Below are positions 56,354 through 64,000 of a stretch of 64,000 nucleotides of DNA, piece after piece; positions within the stretch are counted from its first letter, which is position 1; each line of letters opens with the position of its first letter. The translations under genes were made by a program, and so were the position numbers. The notes under the pieces were generated by a model. It was given only the letters and a program-made list of their open reading frames with translations. It made no database searches and was not told where the DNA came from. This DNA comes from BP-133 sp040756995. GTDB lineage: Bacteria; Actinomycetota; Acidimicrobiia; IMCC26256; BP-133. The DNA lies in contig JBFLYK010000002.1 of the NCBI GenBank assembly GCA_040756995.1, positions 186,001-250,000 of the forward strand, given 5' to 3'.

Positions 56354-57874
56354 ATGACGGCTCAGGTGACGGACCCGATCTCGTGGTGGGGAAAGGAGAT
56401 GCCCGCCGAGCCGGCCATCGTCTTCGAGGGCGCCACCGTCTCGTACCGCGAACTCGACGGCTGGCTCGACCGGGTGGCGGCGCGGTACGCCGACCGCGGC
56501 ATCGGGGTCGGCGACCGGGTCGGGGTCATCGGTTCGAACTCCCTCCGTTGGTGTGTCGCCGCTCTCGGCGCGCTCCGGGCCGGCGCCATCCTCGTGCCGT
56601 TCAACGTGCGGCTCGTGCCCGACGAGCTGGCCGACCTCGTCGAAGGCTCGACGCCGTCGATCGTGGTGGCCGAGGCCGGCCCGGCAACCGAACTGATGCG
56701 CGACGTCGCCGGCCGCGGCCACACCTTCGAACTGCTCCAGCTGTCGTTCGTCGACGACGCCCGCTCCGGGCTGGTGGCGCCGTTCCGCCGGGACTTCGAC
56801 CCCTCCCAGCCGGCGGTCATCGTCTACACCAGCGGCACCACGGCCAAGCCCAAGGGCGTCATCTTCAGCCATACCACCACGTTCAACTTCATCGCCGAGT
56901 GGGGGCTGGTCGAGCCGGACTTCACCCGGGGGATGCGGTTGCTCATGGTCCTGCCCATCCACGGCGCGCCCGGCACGCTGTGGGGGCTGATCCACACGCT
57001 GGTGCACGGCGGGACGTTCTTCCTCGAGACCGGTTTCGACCCGGCCAACACCGTCCGCAAGCTGTCCGAGCACCGCATCACGGTCTTCCTCGGGGTTCCG
57101 CTGCTCTACGAGGCGATGGCCGCCACGCCGGAGTTCGAGACCGCCGACTTCTCGTCGCTGCGGGTCACCCACGTCGGCGGCGCCCGGGTGTCGGTGGCGC
57201 TGCTCAAGAAGTGGCAGGCCAAGGGCGTGCTCCTCCGCCAGATCTACGGTCTCACCGAAGGCGGGGGCTCGGTCACGGTCAATCCCCGTTCCGAGGCGCT
57301 GGAGAAGCCGGAGATGTGCGGCCGGGGTGGCCCGTTCACCCGCTTCAAGACCGTACGACCCGACGGTTCGCTCTGCGACCCGGGCGAGGAGGGGGAGATC
57401 CTCATCACCGGCCCGGCCGTCACGCCCGGGTACTGGAACAACCCGGAGGCGACCGAGGCCGCCTTCGTGGACGGCTGGTTGCGGACGGGCGACCTCGGGG
57501 TCATCGACGACACCGGCCTCCTCCGGATGGTCGACCGGCTGAAGGACCTCATCATCTCGGGCGGCATCAACATCGCCCCGGCGGAGATCGAGAACGTGAT
57601 CGCCGCCATCGACGACGTCGAGGAGGTGGCGGTCATCCCCGTCGCCGATGAGAAGTTCGGCGAGACCCCGGCGGCGGTGGTGAAGCTGCGCCGGCCCGTT
57701 CCGGCGGAACAGATCGTGGCCCATTGCAGCCAGCACCTGGCCGACTTCAAGGTGCCTCGCTATGTGGTCGACCTCGGGAAGCCCCTGCCCCGCATGGCGA
57801 GCGGGAAGATCGCCAAGCGGATCCTGAAGGAGCTGCTGCCCGACATCCCGGCCACCTACCCCCGGGTGCGTTGA
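56354..57874 (+). CDS. Acyl-CoA ligase (AMP-binding)
   Basis: 506 residues. VIVYTSGTTAKPKGVIFSHT is the P-loop, IYGLTEGGGSVTV the A5 region, DGWLRTGDLGVID A7, and RMASGKIAKRILKELL the A10 loop with the catalytic Lys. It should convert an imported or oxidised carboxylic acid to its CoA ester. The ATG is preceded by GGGGGG. First gene of a plus-strand set with the DUF35 and thiolase-like genes, divergent from the P450 operon. Confidence 0.93.
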   Translation: MTAQVTDPISWWGKEMPAEPAIVFEGATVSYRELDGWLDRVAARYADRGIGVGDRVGVIGSNSLRWCVAALGALRAGAILVPFNVRLVPDELADLVEGSTPSIVVAEAGPATELMRDVAGRGHTFELLQLSFVDDARSGLVAPFRRDFDPSQPAVIVYTSGTTAKPKGVIFSHTTTFNFIAEWGLVEPDFTRGMRLLMVLPIHGAPGTLWGLIHTLVHGGTFFLETGFDPANTVRKLSEHRITVFLGVPLLYEAMAATPEFETADFSSLRVTHVGGARVSVALLKKWQAKGVLLRQIYGLTEGGGSVTVNPRSEALEKPEMCGRGGPFTRFKTVRPDGSLCDPGEEGEILITGPAVTPGYWNNPEATEAAFVDGWLRTGDLGVIDDTGLLRMVDRLKDLIISGGINIAPAEIENVIAAIDDVEEVAVIPVADEKFGETPAAVVKLRRPVPAEQIVAHCSQHLADFKVPRYVVDLGKPLPRMASGKIAKRILKELLPDIPATYPRVR

Positions 57875-57881
57875 GACGTCC

Positions 57882-58307
57882 ATGACGTTCCGGGACCACA
57901 AGATCACCGCCGGCATCGGCGCGGACGACGGCTACTGGGAGGCGCTGGAGGCGGGGGAGTTCCGCCTGCCGCGCTGCGTGGGCTGCGGTCGCTGGACCTG
58001 GCCCGCCCACTGGCGTTGCGGCGACTGCGGATCTTGGGATTTCGAGTGGAGTCGCCTGGACCCGGTGGGAACCGTCTACTCCTGGACTCGTACCTGGTAC
58101 GCCTTCGACCGCACGAAGGAACGGGCCGAGGACGTGCCGTACGTCGTGGTGCTGGTCGAGGTCGACGGTGCCGACGGTGCCCGGGTCCTCGGCGTCCTGG
58201 CCGGCGACGAGGCGCCGCTCAAGATCGGCGCTCGGGTGAGCGGGACGATCCTCCCACCGTCCGAGAAGACCAAGGGCTATCCGTCGCTCGTGTGGTCGGT
58301 CTCATGA
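57882..58307 (+). CDS. DUF35 (zinc ribbon plus OB-fold) acyl-CoA-binding protein
   Basis: 141 residues. A rubredoxin-like zinc ribbon (RCVGCGRWTWPAHWRCGDCG, residues about 31-50) precedes an OB-fold (GTVYSWTRTWYAFDRT onward). DUF35 proteins act as partners of thiolase-fold enzymes, for example in steroid side-chain aldolases (Ltp2 with ChsH2-DUF35) and in HMG-CoA pathways. The stop overlaps the thiolase-like start as ATGA, so the two form a complex in all likelihood. Confidence 0.9.
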   Translation: MTFRDHKITAGIGADDGYWEALEAGEFRLPRCVGCGRWTWPAHWRCGDCGSWDFEWSRLDPVGTVYSWTRTWYAFDRTKERAEDVPYVVVLVEVDGADGARVLGVLAGDEAPLKIGARVSGTILPPSEKTKGYPSLVWSVS

Positions 58308-59476
58308 CGGCGGCGTCGCCGCTCCGCGGCGCCACGGCCGTCGTCGGCATCGGGCAGACGCCGCTCTACAAGCGGGGCACGTCGCCCGACCCGGAGATGA
58401 AGCTGTGCCTGCGGGCCATCGTCGCGGCCTGCGAGGACGCGGGAATCTCGCCGGCGGACGTCGACGGGTTCGTGTCCTACGGCTCGGAGCGCCACGAGGG
58501 TCAGAAGCTCATGCCGGCGCTCGGCACGAAGGAGCTGCGCTTCGGGGCCCTGATCTGGGGTCACGGCGGCGGCATTCCCGGCGCGCTGGGCCTGGCGGCA
58601 ACGGCGATCGTCTCCGGCCAGGCCGAAGTGGTGGCCGTCTACCGGTCCCTGGCCGAGAACTCCGGCGCCCGCCTGCGGGTGGCCGTGGCCCAGGACGACA
58701 CCGCGGCCCAGTACCTCGTCAACGGGCTGGACGGGCCGGTGCAGATCTGCGCCCTCCGGAGCCAGCGGATGCTGGAGGCCGACGGTGTACCGAGCTCCAC
58801 CATGTTCGCCATGGCCCGGGCCGCCTACCACCACGCCCAGCGCAATCCCGACGCCGTTGCCTACGGCAAGCCGTTCGACGAGACGGTCTACGAGCAGTCG
58901 CGGTTCGTGTCCGAGCCGTACCGGCTCCACGACTGCTCCCGGGAGAACGACGGGGGAGTGGCGGTCATCCTGACCTCGGCCGCCCGGGCGGCCGACCTCG
59001 TGGAGCGGCCGGCCTATCTCCTCTCGGCCCCGACCGGGGCGGCCGCCGGGTGGGGGCCGCTCGAGGAGAACCACCGGCCGTACTCGTCGAGCGGCTTCGA
59101 GGCCGTCGCCCGGCGGCTGTGGGCCGAATCCGGGTACGGCCCGTCCGACGTCGACGTCGCCCAGATCTACGAGAACGCCACCGGGATGGGCGTCGGGGCC
59201 ATCCTCGACCACGGGTTCTGCACCGTTGAGGACGCCGGCGCCTTCATCACGTTCGAGAACCTCATCGCTCCCGGCGGCCGGCTCCCGGTCAACACGTCGG
59301 GCGGAAACCTCGCCGAGGGCTTCATGCACGGGATGAGCCTCGTCACCGAGGCCGTCCGCCAGATCCGGGGCACGTCCGTCAACCAGGTGCCCGAGGCGGC
59401 GCTGTCGCTGATGACGGGCGGGCCCGGTGACTCCGTGGTCAGCTCCGCGCTGCTCGGCAGCGCCGAGACGCTGTGA
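58304..59476 (+). CDS. Thiolase-like lipid-transfer (Ltp/SCP2-type) enzyme, probable retro-aldolase
   Basis: 390 residues of the thiolase superfamily: ATAVVGIGQTPLYKRGTSPD, ADVDGFVSYGSERH, GGGIPGALGLAATAIVSGQA, AQIYENATGMGVGAIL and NTSGGNLAEGFMHGMSL. The nucleophilic Cys of true thiolases is absent (HGGGIPGALG in that place), and so is the C-terminal CxG. This matches Ltp-type proteins that, with a DUF35 partner, cleave a beta-hydroxyacyl side chain by retro-aldol reaction. ATG at 58304 is set by overlap with the DUF35 gene. Context suggests side-chain removal from a ring compound. Confidence 0.88.
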   Translation: MTAASPLRGATAVVGIGQTPLYKRGTSPDPEMKLCLRAIVAACEDAGISPADVDGFVSYGSERHEGQKLMPALGTKELRFGALIWGHGGGIPGALGLAATAIVSGQAEVVAVYRSLAENSGARLRVAVAQDDTAAQYLVNGLDGPVQICALRSQRMLEADGVPSSTMFAMARAAYHHAQRNPDAVAYGKPFDETVYEQSRFVSEPYRLHDCSRENDGGVAVILTSAARAADLVERPAYLLSAPTGAAAGWGPLEENHRPYSSSGFEAVARRLWAESGYGPSDVDVAQIYENATGMGVGAILDHGFCTVEDAGAFITFENLIAPGGRLPVNTSGGNLAEGFMHGMSLVTEAVRQIRGTSVNQVPEAALSLMTGGPGDSVVSSALLGSAETL

Positions 59477-59516
59477 TCGTCACCGGGGCCGGCCCGGCGC
59501 GGTCATACTGAACGGC

Positions 59517-60194
59517 ATGGCCCGGCCGACGAAACCGTTGATCTCCAAGGACGCCTGCGCCCGCGCCGCGCTCGAGATCATCGACGCCGAAGGGCTCGAG
59601 GCGCTCAGCCTGGAACGGCTGGCCAAGGAGATCGGGGTGCGGGCGCCGTCGCTCTACCACCACTTCGCCGACAAGGCCGAGATCCTGGCCCGGGTGGTGC
59701 GGCTCATCACGCTGGAGGTGCCCGTCCCGCCGGAGCCGTCGCCCGACAACTGGCAGGAGTGGCTGGTCTCGATGTGCGTGAGCTTCCGGCGGGCGATCAT
59801 GGCCCACCCCAACGCCGCGCCGCTGCTGCTGCGCCACTACCCCCGCCAGTTCATGCTCTCCAGTTACGAACGGGCGTCGCGGGTGCTGGCCCAGGTCGAC
59901 GTCCCCATCGAGTTGCACATCCTGATCATCGAAGGCGTCGACAAGCTGACCCTCGGATCGGGGCTCTACGGCGCCCACGGCCGCGCCACCGGCCAGCCGG
60001 AGTTTCCCGCCGTCGACCCCGACCGTGATCCGATGCTGGCCCGAGCGCTGGAAGCCAACCCGTACAACGACGAAGAGGCGTTCGCCGAGACGGTGCGGTC
60101 GTTCCTCCGGGGCGTGGTGGCGGCATCGGCTCCGGCCCGGAACGGGCGCCGCCGTCAGCGGGCGGTCCAGCCTCCGTCGACGACCAACGTCTGA
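59517..60194 (+). CDS. TetR-family regulator
   Basis: 225 residues. ARAALEIIDAEGLEALSLER, LAKEIGVRAPSLYHHFADKA is the helix-turn-helix; a TetR_C-type domain follows (NAAPLLLRHYPRQFMLSSYE). The ATG has no ribosome site but CATACT lies seven bases upstream, so the message is probably leaderless. The perfect palindrome at 60945-60957 between the SDR and aldehyde dehydrogenase genes is a likely target. Its 3-prime end overlaps the convergent SDR gene by 40 bp. Confidence 0.9.
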   Translation: MARPTKPLISKDACARAALEIIDAEGLEALSLERLAKEIGVRAPSLYHHFADKAEILARVVRLITLEVPVPPEPSPDNWQEWLVSMCVSFRRAIMAHPNAAPLLLRHYPRQFMLSSYERASRVLAQVDVPIELHILIIEGVDKLTLGSGLYGAHGRATGQPEFPAVDPDRDPMLARALEANPYNDEEAFAETVRSFLRGVVAASAPARNGRRRQRAVQPPSTTNV

Positions 60195-60925
60195 CCGGTC
60201 ACGAACGACGACGCGTCGCTGGCCAGGAACAGCAGCGCACCGTCGAGCTCGCCCGGTTCACCGCACCGGTTCATCGGGCAGTTCCGGTGCAGATACTCGG
60301 CGCCCTTCTCGTCGGCCAGCAGTTCGCCGGTCATCTCGGAGGCGAACCAACCCGGAGCGAGCGCGTTGACCCTCACGCCTTTGCGGGCCAGCTGCACGGC
60401 CAGCTCCCGGGTCAGATTGATGATCGCCCCCTTCGAGGCGCAGTAACCGGTGGCGTGGATCGGAGCGGCGGCGACGAGCCCGAGCACCGAGGCGACGTTC
60501 ACGATGGAGCCCCGGCCGGCGGCCGCCATGTGCCGGGCCGCGAGACGGGCCAGTTCGAACGGCCCGAAGAGGTTCACTTCCAGCACGCGACGGAAATCGG
60601 CGGGGTCCTCGTCAATGGCCGGGACGACGGGATCGGTGATGCCGGCGTTGTTGACCACGATGTCGATCCGGCCGAAGCGGTCGACCGTGGCGGCCACCAG
60701 TTCGTCGACGTCGCCCGGCTCGGTGACGTCACAGGTGACCGGCACGAAGTTCGGCGAGTCGTCGGCCAAGGCCTTCAACCGGTCGGCCCGCCGGGCGGCG
60801 ATCACGACCGAGGCGCCGGCCGCCTCGAGCACCCGGGCGAAACGCTCGCCCAGCCCGCTCGATGCGCCAGTGACGATGGCCACCCGGTTGTCGACCCGGA
60901 ACATGGCTTCAGGCTTGGTGATCAC
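60155..60925 (-). CDS. Short-chain dehydrogenase/reductase
   Basis: 256 residues. NAD(P) site TGASSGLGERFARVLEAAGA, NNAG motif (DIVVNNAGITD), catalytic Ser in IVNVASVLGL and Tyr-x3-Lys in GYCASKGAI are all present. It should interconvert a hydroxyl and keto group, for example on a ring or a beta-hydroxyacyl-CoA. GTG at 60925 has AGGGGG upstream; a Met eight codons later is an alternative. Divergent from the aldehyde dehydrogenase around the palindrome at 60945. Confidence 0.92.
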   Translation of the reverse strand: MITKPEAMFRVDNRVAIVTGASSGLGERFARVLEAAGASVVIAARRADRLKALADDSPNFVPVTCDVTEPGDVDELVAATVDRFGRIDIVVNNAGITDPVVPAIDEDPADFRRVLEVNLFGPFELARLAARHMAAAGRGSIVNVASVLGLVAAAPIHATGYCASKGAIINLTRELAVQLARKGVRVNALAPGWFASEMTGELLADEKGAEYLHRNCPMNRCGEPGELDGALLFLASDASSFVTGQTLVVDGGWTAR

Positions 60926-60944
60926 GGCGGCCCCCTGGTTTGAA

Positions 60945-60957
60945 CTAATGGCATTAG
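60945..60957. promoter_or_regulatory. Palindromic operator between SDR and aldehyde dehydrogenase genes
   Basis: CTAATG-G-CATTAG is a perfect 13-bp palindrome, overlapping TAGGAT (60955-60960), a plausible -10 box for the aldehyde dehydrogenase gene, and lying 20 bases before the SDR start. A regulator bound here, most likely the neighbouring TetR protein, would control both directions. Confidence 0.6.
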
Positions 60958-61019
60958 GATAATCTGCGGCGGTGCCGCCGAGCGACCGGCGCGGCCGCGG
61001 AAGTGAGGGGGACCTGACC

Positions 61020-62495
61020 ATGCAGCAGTCACCGGTGTTGCAGCGCGACGCGTTCTTCGTGGGAGGAGAATGGCGGGGGCCGGCGGGCACGGGCCGGATC
61101 GAGATCGTGTCGCCGTCGACCGAAGAGGTCATCGGTTCGGTGCCCGAGGCCGGCGACGCCGATGTGGATGCGGCGGTGGGTGCCGCCCGCCGGGCCTTCG
61201 ACGCCGGCGATTGGCCGCGGCTGGCCGTGGCGGAGCGGACGGCGGTGCTGGAACGGGCGCTGCAGGCGCTCGAGCCGCGCGCCGCGGAGATCGCCGCCGC
61301 GGTCACCGCCGAGATGGGCGTGCCGATCGCCATCGCCGAACAGCTCATTCCCGGCGCCTTCTGGACGGCTCGGTACTTCATGGGTGTCGCCGAACGGGAG
61401 CCGCTCGAGGAGCTGCGGGCCGGAGCGCTGAACACGGCCGCCGTGCTTCGCGAGCCGGTGGGGGTGGTCGCCTCGATCGCGCCCTGGAACGGGCCGTTCA
61501 ACCTGGCCGTGGCGAAGATCGTGCCCGCCCTGGCTGCCGGCTGCACGGTGGTGTTCAAGCCGGCGCCTGAAACGCCGTGTGACGTGTTCTATCTGGCCGA
61601 GGCGCTGAGCGAGGTCGGGCTTCCTCCCGGCGTCCTCAACATCGTCACCGGCGGGCGCGAGACCGGGGCGGCCCTCGTCGCCCACCCCGGCGTCGACAAG
61701 GTCAGCTTCACCGGCTCGACCGCCGCCGGCCGGCAGATCGGAGCGGTGTGTGGCGAACAGTTCAAGCGGGTGCAGCTGGAGCTCGGCGGGAAGTCGGCGG
61801 CCATCATCCTCGACGACGCCGATCTCGCCACGACGATGCAGGGCCTGGCGATGGGTTCGTTCTTCAACTCCGGCCAGATCTGCGCGGCGTTCAGCCGCGT
61901 GCTGGCGCCGCGGTCGCGGTACTCCGAGGTGGTCGAGGCGCTGGCCGCCACGGCCCGGTCGTTCGTGCTCGGCGACCCGTTCGACCGGGCGACGACGATG
62001 GGTCCGCTGGTCAGTGAACGCCAGCGCACCCGCGTGGAGGGCTACATCGCCGCCGGCGAGAAGGAGGGCGCCAAGGTGGTGACGGGCGGTGGCCGTCCGG
62101 CGGACCTGCCCCAGGGCTGGTACGTGGAGCCCACGGTGTTCGCCGACGTCGACAACTCCATGCGCATCGCCCAGGAGGAGATCTTCGGGCCGGTGGTGGC
62201 CGTCATCCCGCACGACGGGCCGGACGACGCGGTCCGTATCGCCAACGACTCCGCCTACGGCCTCCACGGCGGCGTGTTCACGGCCGACGAGGACGCCGCC
62301 CTGCGCATGGCCCGGGCCGTGCGGACCGGTACGTTCAGCGTGAACTCCTTCGTGTACAACATCGAGGCGCCCTTCGGCGGCGTGAAGTGCTCGGGAATCG
62401 GTCGGGACACCGGAAGGGAAGCTGTGGCCTCGTACTACGAACTGAAGACCGTCAACCTCCCGGCCTCGATGGCGGAGCGTTTCTCCCCGTCGTGA
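61020..62495 (+). CDS. Aldehyde dehydrogenase
   Basis: 491 residues: SIAPWNGPFNLAVAKIVPAL, SFTGSTAAGRQIG, QLELGGKSAAIILDD with the catalytic Glu, FFNSGQICAAFSR with the catalytic Cys, and EEIFGPVVAVIP. It oxidises an aldehyde to the acid with NAD(P), a natural step after the alcohol dehydrogenase at 53637. The start is ATG 61020 after AGGGGG; the stop overlaps the next ligase start (GTGA). Confidence 0.94.
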   Translation: MQQSPVLQRDAFFVGGEWRGPAGTGRIEIVSPSTEEVIGSVPEAGDADVDAAVGAARRAFDAGDWPRLAVAERTAVLERALQALEPRAAEIAAAVTAEMGVPIAIAEQLIPGAFWTARYFMGVAEREPLEELRAGALNTAAVLREPVGVVASIAPWNGPFNLAVAKIVPALAAGCTVVFKPAPETPCDVFYLAEALSEVGLPPGVLNIVTGGRETGAALVAHPGVDKVSFTGSTAAGRQIGAVCGEQFKRVQLELGGKSAAIILDDADLATTMQGLAMGSFFNSGQICAAFSRVLAPRSRYSEVVEALAATARSFVLGDPFDRATTMGPLVSERQRTRVEGYIAAGEKEGAKVVTGGGRPADLPQGWYVEPTVFADVDNSMRIAQEEIFGPVVAVIPHDGPDDAVRIANDSAYGLHGGVFTADEDAALRMARAVRTGTFSVNSFVYNIEAPFGGVKCSGIGRDTGREAVASYYELKTVNLPASMAERFSPS

Positions 62496-64000
62496 GCGCC
62501 TGGACGTTCCCTGACGTCTGGGAGAAGGTGGCCGCCGCCTTCCCCGATGCGCCGGCGGCCGTGCACGGCGACCGCCGCTTGACCTGGGCGGAGTTCGACC
62601 GCCGGGCGGGTTCGCTGGCCGCCGCGCTCCTGGCCGGCGGTCTGGAGCCCGGCGCCAAGGTCGCCCAGTACCTGCCCAACCGGCCTGAGTACCTGGAGTC
62701 GTTCTACGCCGCCACCAAGGTGTCGATGGTGCCGGTCAACACGAACTACCGCTACCTCGACGACGAGCTGACATACCTGTGGGACAACGCCGACGTCGAA
62801 GCTGTCGTCTTCGACGGGCAGTACACCGACATCGTCGGGCGTGTCCGCGGCCGGGTCCCGCGGGTCAAGGCCTGGCTGTACGTCGGCCCGGCGGACGGGT
62901 GCCCGGCGTGGGCCGTCAGCTACGAGGAGACGGTGGCGTCGGCGCCACCCGTCCCGCAGGGCCGCATCCGGAGCGACGACGACCTCATCCTGCTGTACAC
63001 CGGCGGGACGACCGGAATGCCGAAAGGCGTCATGTGGCGCCAGGCGGATCTGCTGTCGCTGCTCAACTCCCTCGAGGCGAACGGCCTCCCCGACCGGGCA
63101 TCGCCGGAGCAGCTCGACGCCTTCTACGCCGCTCGCGGTCGCCCGGGGCGGCGGTCGGTCGTCGCCTGCCCGCTCATGCACGGCACGGGCCTGTTCTTCG
63201 CCCTCTCGGCGCTGACGCTGGGCGGTTGCGCCATCACGCTCGAGGCGCTCCGGTTCTCGGCCGAGGCGCTGCTCGACGTCCTGGCCGCCGAGCGGGCCCA
63301 CGCCACGGTGATCGTCGGTGACGCGTTCGCCCGCCCGCTGGTCGACGCGCTCGACGCCGAACCCGGCCGCTGGCCGCTCGGGTCCCTGCGGTTCGTCCTG
63401 TCGTCCGGTGCCATCTGGAGCGAACCGGTGAAGCGTCGCCTCACCGTCCACGTCCCCCAGGCCGTGCTGGTGGACGGTCTCGGTTCGTCGGAGACCGGCA
63501 GCATCGCCTCCTCCGTCACGACCGTCGACGCCGTGGCCGAGACCGCCACCTTCAAACCCAACGAGACGGGTGCCGTCCTGCTCGACGACGGGCGCTTCGC
63601 CGAACCGGGCTCCGGCGAGGTCGGCCACCTGGCCGTGACCGGCTGGATCCCGCTCGGCTACTACAAAGACGAGACGAAGACCGGCGAGGTCTTCAAGATC
63701 GTCGACGGCCGCCGCTGGTCCGTCCCGGGCGACCTTGCCACCGTCGAGGCCGACGGCACCATCCGCCTCCTCGGCCGTGGCTCCAACTGCATCAACACCG
63801 CCGGGGAGAAGGTCTTCCCCGAAGAAGTCGAGGAAACGCTGAAGATCCACCCCTCGGTGGGCGACGCCGCGGTGGTCGGCGTCGCCCACGAACGCTACGG
63901 CCAGGTGATCGTGGCCCTGGTCGAACCAGCCGCCGGGCAGCGCTGCGACCCCGAGGAGCTCGTCGTCCACGTGAAGGAGCGCCTGGCGGGGTACAAGGCC
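62492..64000 (+). CDS. Acyl-CoA ligase (AMP-binding), cut by the right edge
   Basis: 503 codons are present with no stop before the window ends. LILLYTGGTTGMPKGVMWRQ is the P-loop, LVDGLGSSETGSIASS the A5 region, and GRGSNCINTAGEKVFPEEVE the A8 hinge; the C-terminal A10 Lys lies beyond the edge. GTG start overlaps the aldehyde dehydrogenase stop, so the acid made by that enzyme is the obvious substrate to be activated. Third acyl-CoA ligase in the window. Confidence 0.93.
   Translation, partial: MSAWTFPDVWEKVAAAFPDAPAAVHGDRRLTWAEFDRRAGSLAAALLAGGLEPGAKVAQYLPNRPEYLESFYAATKVSMVPVNTNYRYLDDELTYLWDNADVEAVVFDGQYTDIVGRVRGRVPRVKAWLYVGPADGCPAWAVSYEETVASAPPVPQGRIRSDDDLILLYTGGTTGMPKGVMWRQADLLSLLNSLEANGLPDRASPEQLDAFYAARGRPGRRSVVACPLMHGTGLFFALSALTLGGCAITLEALRFSAEALLDVLAAERAHATVIVGDAFARPLVDALDAEPGRWPLGSLRFVLSSGAIWSEPVKRRLTVHVPQAVLVDGLGSSETGSIASSVTTVDAVAETATFKPNETGAVLLDDGRFAEPGSGEVGHLAVTGWIPLGYYKDETKTGEVFKIVDGRRWSVPGDLATVEADGTIRLLGRGSNCINTAGEKVFPEEVEETLKIHPSVGDAAVVGVAHERYGQVIVALVEPAAGQRCDPEELVVHVKERLAGYKA

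Overview
The window is high-GC DNA with dense stop/start overlaps (ATGA, GTGA), frequent GTG starts, several leaderless promoters, twin branched-chain-type (Liv) ABC importers, an NDMA-type alcohol dehydrogenase, a P450 with its own ferredoxin, and many acyl-CoA ligases. Together these point to an actinobacterium, probably of the class Acidimicrobiia; that placement is inferred from gene content, not tested. No rRNA, tRNA, CRISPR array or intact transposase was seen.

Left part (1-28.7 kb): gene-poor accessory DNA rich in broken genes. It begins with a serine protease pair (1-1597), a wrecked molybdenum hydroxylase gene (1875-3137), and an ECF41-type sigma factor with its oxidoreductase target; both carry an exact TGTCACA-N16-CGTC promoter. 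A catabolic set follows (acyl-CoA dehydrogenase, luciferase-like flavin monooxygenase, esterase, 6678-10274), then a monooxygenase-like small protein and Liv cluster 1 on the minus strand (11889-19332), a SnoaL-like protein, two paralogous TetR regulators, a frameshifted TrmB regulator, a RibBA paralogue that has lost its catalytic residues, and an acyl-CoA ligase. Four CAAAC/GTTTG inverted repeats lie at promoters in this region and suggest one TetR regulon. Remnants of a flavin reductase, a PPOX-family protein, a Fic protein and a selenium-binding-family protein mark it as a decaying island.

Middle (28.7-44.97 kb): a compact cluster joins a GTP cyclohydrolase II-RibD reductase fusion, an alcohol dehydrogenase-like protein, a pterin-synthase-like protein, two GT4 glycosyltransferases and a histidine phosphatase. 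It looks like a biosynthetic cluster for a glycosylated pterin- or flavin-like product (inference). Single genes follow: a methyltransferase, a MazEF-type toxin-antitoxin pair under a perfect palindrome, a J-domain protein, MarR, a secreted LVIVD-repeat protein, a peptide-type binding protein, a RibD-like reductase and several tiny zinc-motif proteins.

Right part (44.99-64 kb): an eleven-gene minus-strand operon (56204 to 44997), almost all genes overlapping by 4 bp, couples a P450, ferredoxin, NDMA-type alcohol dehydrogenase and Rieske oxygenase to Liv cluster 2. Divergent from it runs an acyl-CoA ligase, DUF35 and thiolase-like set, then TetR, SDR, aldehyde dehydrogenase and a second ligase cut by the window edge. 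The gene set fits uptake and oxidation of a hydrophobic substrate such as a terpenoid or steroid side chain (inference).

The most interesting feature is shared by both Liv clusters: each carries, next to the transporter, a module of a secreted C-terminally anchored surface protein, small two-helix membrane proteins, and a membrane protein ending in an H-x3-C-x22/23-C-x2-C motif. Both binding proteins also have very long Ala/Gly/Pro tethers. This looks like an undescribed cell-envelope accessory of the importer.
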